Below, one piece after another: positions 60,514-64,000 of a stretch of 64,000 nt of DNA. The number at the start of each line of letters is the position of its first letter. Positions within the stretch are counted from its first letter, which is position 1. The notes beneath the pieces are model-generated. The model was not told the origin of the DNA and ran no database searches. It saw only the letters and a list, made by a program, of their open reading frames with translations. Where the stretch lies: assembly GCF_022539255.1 (NCBI RefSeq), contig NZ_JAKZBV010000001.1:2170001-2234000 (forward strand). The letters run 5' to 3'. Position numbers and translations under genes: made by a program. The stretch comes from Sinomonas terrae. Lineage in GTDB: Bacteria; Actinomycetota; Actinomycetes; Actinomycetales; Micrococcaceae.

Positions 60514-62163
60514 TTATGTGTGGTGTTCCCCGAGCAGGGCATCGAGAAAGCCCTGGATGTCCTTGTGCCCCTCGAAGAGCGGCTCCGTGAGGGCACGCGT
60601 TCCGCGCAGCGGTTCGCGAGTCGGAACCCGTTGGAGCCGGTAGCTGCCGGGAGGTGAGAACACGACCGAATCCCAGCTTGCACTCGCGACGTTGGCCGGG
60701 AACCGCTGAATGCTCTTGCCGCGGAACCACGCGCGCGTGTCCGACGGCGGATCGATGGCCGCCCGCGCGATGTCGCGATCGTCGACGAGCCGCTCGAGGC
60801 TCCCCTTCGAGATGAGACGATAGGCGAGTCCCCGCTCGGGCCGCACATCAGACCACTGGATGTCGATGAGGCCCAAGCGAGCGTCGTTCCACCCCAGGCC
60901 ATCACGTGCCCGGTAGCCCTCGAGCACCTTCTGCTTCGCCGCCCACTCGATATAGCCGGCCGCCGCGTCATGATCCGTTTCGAGATCGGTGAGCGCGCGC
61001 TCCCAAAGGCGAAGGACGGTGGCAGTGTGCCCGTCCCCACCGTGCTCGGCGGCCACGCCGGCATCCGCCGCGAGCTTCGCCGCAGCCTCGAGATACAGCC
61101 ACTGAACCTCCAATCCCGTGAGGTGCCTGCCGTCAAGGAGGCGGACCGTCTCGCGGAGGTCGGTGTCGTGGCTCAGACGGTGCATGGCGCCGACGGGCTC
61201 GTGGACCTCGATCTCGGGTGCGACGCCCGCCTCGATGACGCTCAGGACCAGAGCTGTCGTGCCGAATTTAAGGTAGTTGGCGACGTGGCTGCAGTTCGCG
61301 TCGCCGACGATGACGTGCAGCCGGCGGTACTTGTCGGCCACAGCGTGCGGCTCATCCCGCGTGTTGATGATCGGGCGCCGCATCGTCGTCTCGAGCCCGA
61401 CTTCGGCCTCGAAGAAGTCCGCCCGCTGGCTTACCTGATAACCGGGGGTCCGGCCGTCCTGACCCAACCCGACGCGGCCCGCCCCGCACACGAGCTGGCG
61501 CGTGACGAAGAAGGGGGTCAGCCCTCGGACTAGGTCGATGAACGGCACGGCTCGCGGCACGAGGTAGTTCTCATGTGAGCCGTACGATGCGCCCTTGCCG
61601 TCCGTGTTGTTCTTGTACAGGTTGATCGGTCCGCGTTCGGAATCTGCGCTCAGGGCACGGACCGCAGTCAGCACAACGGCATCCCCCGCCGAGTCCCACA
61701 GCACCGCGTCGAGGGGATTGGTCACCTCCGGGCTCGAGTACTCCGGATGCGCGTGATCGACGTAGAGCCGGGCTCCGTTGCCGAGCACAAGGTTCATGAG
61801 CGCCGGTTCTTGGTCCCCGTCGAGCTCGAGTTCCGCCGGACCGTGTGCGAGAGCAACGCCTTCCGCGGTCAGGACCGGCTCCAGATCCGTCAAGAGGTCC
61901 GGGTGGGCCTGGTTTCGCCGCACCGACCAGCCTCGGGCGTCCCGCAACGGAGATTCGTCGGTATAGTCCCAACCGGCCCCCGGCGAAGCGTGGAGCCGCT
62001 CCCGCGTGAGCTTCGCGTAGGCGGCAATGACCTGCGACGAGAGATACGTTGCATTGGCGCTGGGCGTCGCCGGCGCGTGGATTCCGTACTCCGTCTCCGA
62101 GCCCATGACGCGCAGGGCACCTCCCGCGGGAAGGGCCTCGGGTCCGTGCTCCGTGCTCGGCAT
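60514..62163 (-). CDS. dop: Pup deamidase / depupylase
   Basis: Dop deamidates the C-terminal glutamine of Pup and also removes Pup from targets. It is a PafA paralogue, 549 residues here. GSETEYGIHA near residue 12 holds the catalytic acids. The Dop-specific loop of about 40 residues (around SPLRDARGW) separates it from PafA, and YKNNTDGKGASYGSHENYL and INTRDEPHAVADKYRRLH match the family. ATG 62163 has AAGGGG six bases upstream. An in-frame GTG at 62190 overlaps the arc stop (GTGA) and is a possible coupled start. Confidence 0.95.
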   Translation of the reverse strand: MPSTEHGPEALPAGGALRVMGSETEYGIHAPATPSANATYLSSQVIAAYAKLTRERLHASPGAGWDYTDESPLRDARGWSVRRNQAHPDLLTDLEPVLTAEGVALAHGPAELELDGDQEPALMNLVLGNGARLYVDHAHPEYSSPEVTNPLDAVLWDSAGDAVVLTAVRALSADSERGPINLYKNNTDGKGASYGSHENYLVPRAVPFIDLVRGLTPFFVTRQLVCGAGRVGLGQDGRTPGYQVSQRADFFEAEVGLETTMRRPIINTRDEPHAVADKYRRLHVIVGDANCSHVANYLKFGTTALVLSVIEAGVAPEIEVHEPVGAMHRLSHDTDLRETVRLLDGRHLTGLEVQWLYLEAAAKLAADAGVAAEHGGDGHTATVLRLWERALTDLETDHDAAAGYIEWAAKQKVLEGYRARDGLGWNDARLGLIDIQWSDVRPERGLAYRLISKGSLERLVDDRDIARAAIDPPSDTRAWFRGKSIQRFPANVASASWDSVVFSPPGSYRLQRVPTREPLRGTRALTEPLFEGHKDIQGFLDALLGEHHT

Positions 62164-62186
62164 GTCATTCCCCTTCGCGGCTGGGG

Positions 62187-63938
62187 TCACAGGTACTGGC
62201 CCGTGCTCTGCGTCGTCTCGATCGTGCGTCCGGGCTCACTTCCACCCTTGCCCTGGATGATCGTGCGGATGTACGTGATCCGCTCGCCCTTCTTGCCCGA
62301 AATCCGTGCCCAGTCGTCCGGATTGGTCGTGTTGGGCATGTCCTCGTGCTCGCGGAACTCGTCGGCCACGGCGCGGAGGAGGTGGTCCACTCGGATGCCC
62401 TTCGAACCAGTCATCAGGAGGTCCTTGATGGCGGACTTCTTCGCGCGGTCCACCACGTTCTGGATCACGGCCCCCGAGTTGAAGTCCTTGAAGTACAGGA
62501 TTTCCGTGTCCCCGTTGGCGTAGGTGACCTCGAGGTACTCGTTCGCCTTGTCGGTCGAGTACATCGCCTCGACCGTCCGCTGGATCATCATGTTCACGGT
62601 CGCAGCCCGATCGCCGCCGTGCTCTGCAAGGTCAGCGGGATGGATCGGCAGCTCACCGGTGAGGTACTTCGAGAAGATGTCGGCCGCGGCCTCAGCGTCG
62701 GGACGCTGGATCTTGATCTTCACGTCGAGGCGCCCAGGACGCAGAATCGCAGGGTCGATCATGTCCTCGCGGTTGGACGCGCCGATCACGATCACGTTGT
62801 CGAGGCGCTCCACGCCGTCGATCTCGCTCAGCAGCTGTGGGACGATCGTCGTCTCGACGTCCGACGAGACACCTGTTCCACGCGTCCGGAACAGCGAGTC
62901 CATCTCGTCGAAGAACACCACGACCGGACTTCCGTCCGAGGCCTTCTCCCGTGCCCGGGAGAAGATGAGGCGGATATGCCGCTCGGTCTCGCCGACGTAC
63001 TTGTCGAGGAGCTCGGGACCCTTGATGTTGAGGAAGTAGCTCTTGATGTCCTGGGTTCCTGCGCGCTCCATCGCCCGCGCCGCGAGGGAATTGGCCACAG
63101 CCTTGGCGATGAGGGTCTTGCCGCAGCCTGGAGGGCCGTAGAGGAGGATGCCCTTGGGCGCCTTGAGCCCGTGCTCCCGGTAGAGGCCCGGATGCAGGAA
63201 CGGCAGCTCGACGGCGTCTCGGATCTGCTCGATCTGGGACGCGAGGCCGCCGATGTCGTCGTAGCTAATGTCCGGGACTTCCTCGAGCACGAGGTTCTCA
63301 ACCTCGGAACGGGGCACCTTCTCAAGAGCGGTCTGTGTCCGGTTGTCCACGGACACGGCGTCGCCGACGCGCAGCTGTTCGAGCTGGAGTGGGCCTGACA
63401 GGCGCAGGACCCGCTCTTCGTCACCTCGCCCGATGACGAGGACGCGGTCGGCGCCGAGGAGCTCCTTGATCGTGACGAGTTCACCCGAGCGCTCGTAGCC
63501 GAGCCCTGCAACGACCTCGAACGCCTCGTTGAGGAGGACCTCCTGGCCCACACTCAGTTCGGAGAGCGAGACGAGCGGGCTCAGGCCCACCCGGATCTTC
63601 CGTCCGGCTGTCACAACGTCTGCACTTTCGTCGGTGACGGCGGCAGCCGACCCACCGGCGGGGCGACGGCGATTGAGTTGGACGATTGTTCCGTAGCTGT
63701 AGGGCGGCTGACCCTCGTGCTCGAGCGCCGACTTCAGGCGGACGATCTCGCCCTTGGCGGTCTGAAGCATCTCTGCCATGCGAGTGTTGTTCGACGTGGC
63801 CGCCGAGAGCTGCCGGTCCACCGTCCGGAGCTTGTCCCGGAGGACATTCACCTGACGCTCAAGAACGCTCAACTGCTCAGCGTGTGCTCGTGCGGTGGCG
63901 TCCTCACGACCCGTTCCGGTGCCGTCACGCTCTTCCAT
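62187..63938 (-). CDS. arc: Proteasome-associated AAA ATPase Arc/Mpa
   Basis: This ring ATPase unfolds pupylated proteins and threads them in to the 20S proteasome. The 583-residue protein has an N-terminal coiled coil (about 12-70) that binds Pup, two OB folds (about 80-220), then the AAA domain with Walker A GPPGCGKT near residue 280, Walker B VVVFFDEMDSLF and arginine-finger region LRPGRLD. The C terminus ends GQYL, the tail that opens the alpha ring. ATG 63938 is used; GTGs at 63941 and 63947 are nearby alternatives. Confidence 0.96.
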   Translation of the reverse strand: MEERDGTGTGREDATARAHAEQLSVLERQVNVLRDKLRTVDRQLSAATSNNTRMAEMLQTAKGEIVRLKSALEHEGQPPYSYGTIVQLNRRRPAGGSAAAVTDESADVVTAGRKIRVGLSPLVSLSELSVGQEVLLNEAFEVVAGLGYERSGELVTIKELLGADRVLVIGRGDEERVLRLSGPLQLEQLRVGDAVSVDNRTQTALEKVPRSEVENLVLEEVPDISYDDIGGLASQIEQIRDAVELPFLHPGLYREHGLKAPKGILLYGPPGCGKTLIAKAVANSLAARAMERAGTQDIKSYFLNIKGPELLDKYVGETERHIRLIFSRAREKASDGSPVVVFFDEMDSLFRTRGTGVSSDVETTIVPQLLSEIDGVERLDNVIVIGASNREDMIDPAILRPGRLDVKIKIQRPDAEAAADIFSKYLTGELPIHPADLAEHGGDRAATVNMMIQRTVEAMYSTDKANEYLEVTYANGDTEILYFKDFNSGAVIQNVVDRAKKSAIKDLLMTGSKGIRVDHLLRAVADEFREHEDMPNTTNPDDWARISGKKGERITYIRTIIQGKGGSEPGRTIETTQSTGQYL

Positions 63939-63960
63939 CACTCTCACACCCTCTCGTGCC

Positions 63961-63987
63961 TCGGAACATTCCGATACTTCGACACTA
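63961..63987 (-). promoter_or_regulatory. Promoter box and inverted repeat upstream of arc
   Basis: On the minus strand a TAGTGT box (63982-63987) precedes the arc start by about 45 bases; its -35 partner would fall beyond or at the window edge. Between box and gene is the 14-base palindrome TCGGAA-CA-TTCCGA (63961-63974), placed where a repressor or leader hairpin would act. Confidence 0.45.
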
Positions 63988-64000
63988 GCCCTCCTTAGCC

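Overview
The window is high-GC DNA from an actinobacterium, most likely a Micrococcaceae relative of Arthrobacter or Sinomonas. The evidence is the actinobacterial cytochrome bc1-aa3 set (diheme QcrC, subunit IV CtaF), RbpA, a complete Pup-proteasome locus, a fused PafBC regulator, and many probable leaderless starts with a TAnnnT box six or seven bases before the start codon. The genus is an inference; no rRNA is present. I saw no tRNA, rRNA, CRISPR array or phage structural gene.

Layout. 1-8.6 kb holds the respiratory supercomplex: ctaD (cut by the window edge) and ctaF on the plus strand, a GntR regulator, then ctaE-qcrC-qcrA-qcrB on the minus strand, with trpD divergent from ctaE. 8.6-14.1 kb holds small metabolic and regulatory genes, including a YCII/ECF42-like sigma pair, a SigB/SigF-like sigma factor and an old yellow enzyme. 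14.1-19.6 kb encodes an exopolysaccharide-type deacetylase-glycosyltransferase fusion and a TetR-controlled MacB-type ABC transporter.

19.7-33.3 kb is the accessory part. Two almost identical secreted lectin-PKD-LGFP proteins lie as direct repeats 10.4 kb apart. Between them are a phosphoesterase lipoprotein, a MarR fragment, a compact three-gene cassette (tyrosine recombinase, Xre regulator, zinc-ribbon pseudo-integrase), the internally deleted relic of a second such cassette facing the other way, and an esterase. A GH16 lipoprotein follows. The cassette plus relic is the best candidate here for an undescribed mobile system.

33.7-47.1 kb holds a UvrA-like ATPase, a Gfo/Idh/MocA oxidoreductase, an arylsulfotransferase-like protein, a LysR regulator, peptide deformylase, an S9 peptidase, an RlmA-like methyltransferase, an NfeD-SPFH pair, rbpA and a polyprenol-phosphate mannosyltransferase-like enzyme. 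47.5-64 kb is one long minus-strand run: arc/mpa, dop, pup, prcB, prcA, pafA, two FKBP isomerases, pafBC, tatA, tatC, a Ski2-like helicase and an amidohydrolase. It makes and uses the Pup tag, joins it to folding factors and the Tat exporter, and carries the PafBC DNA-damage activator.
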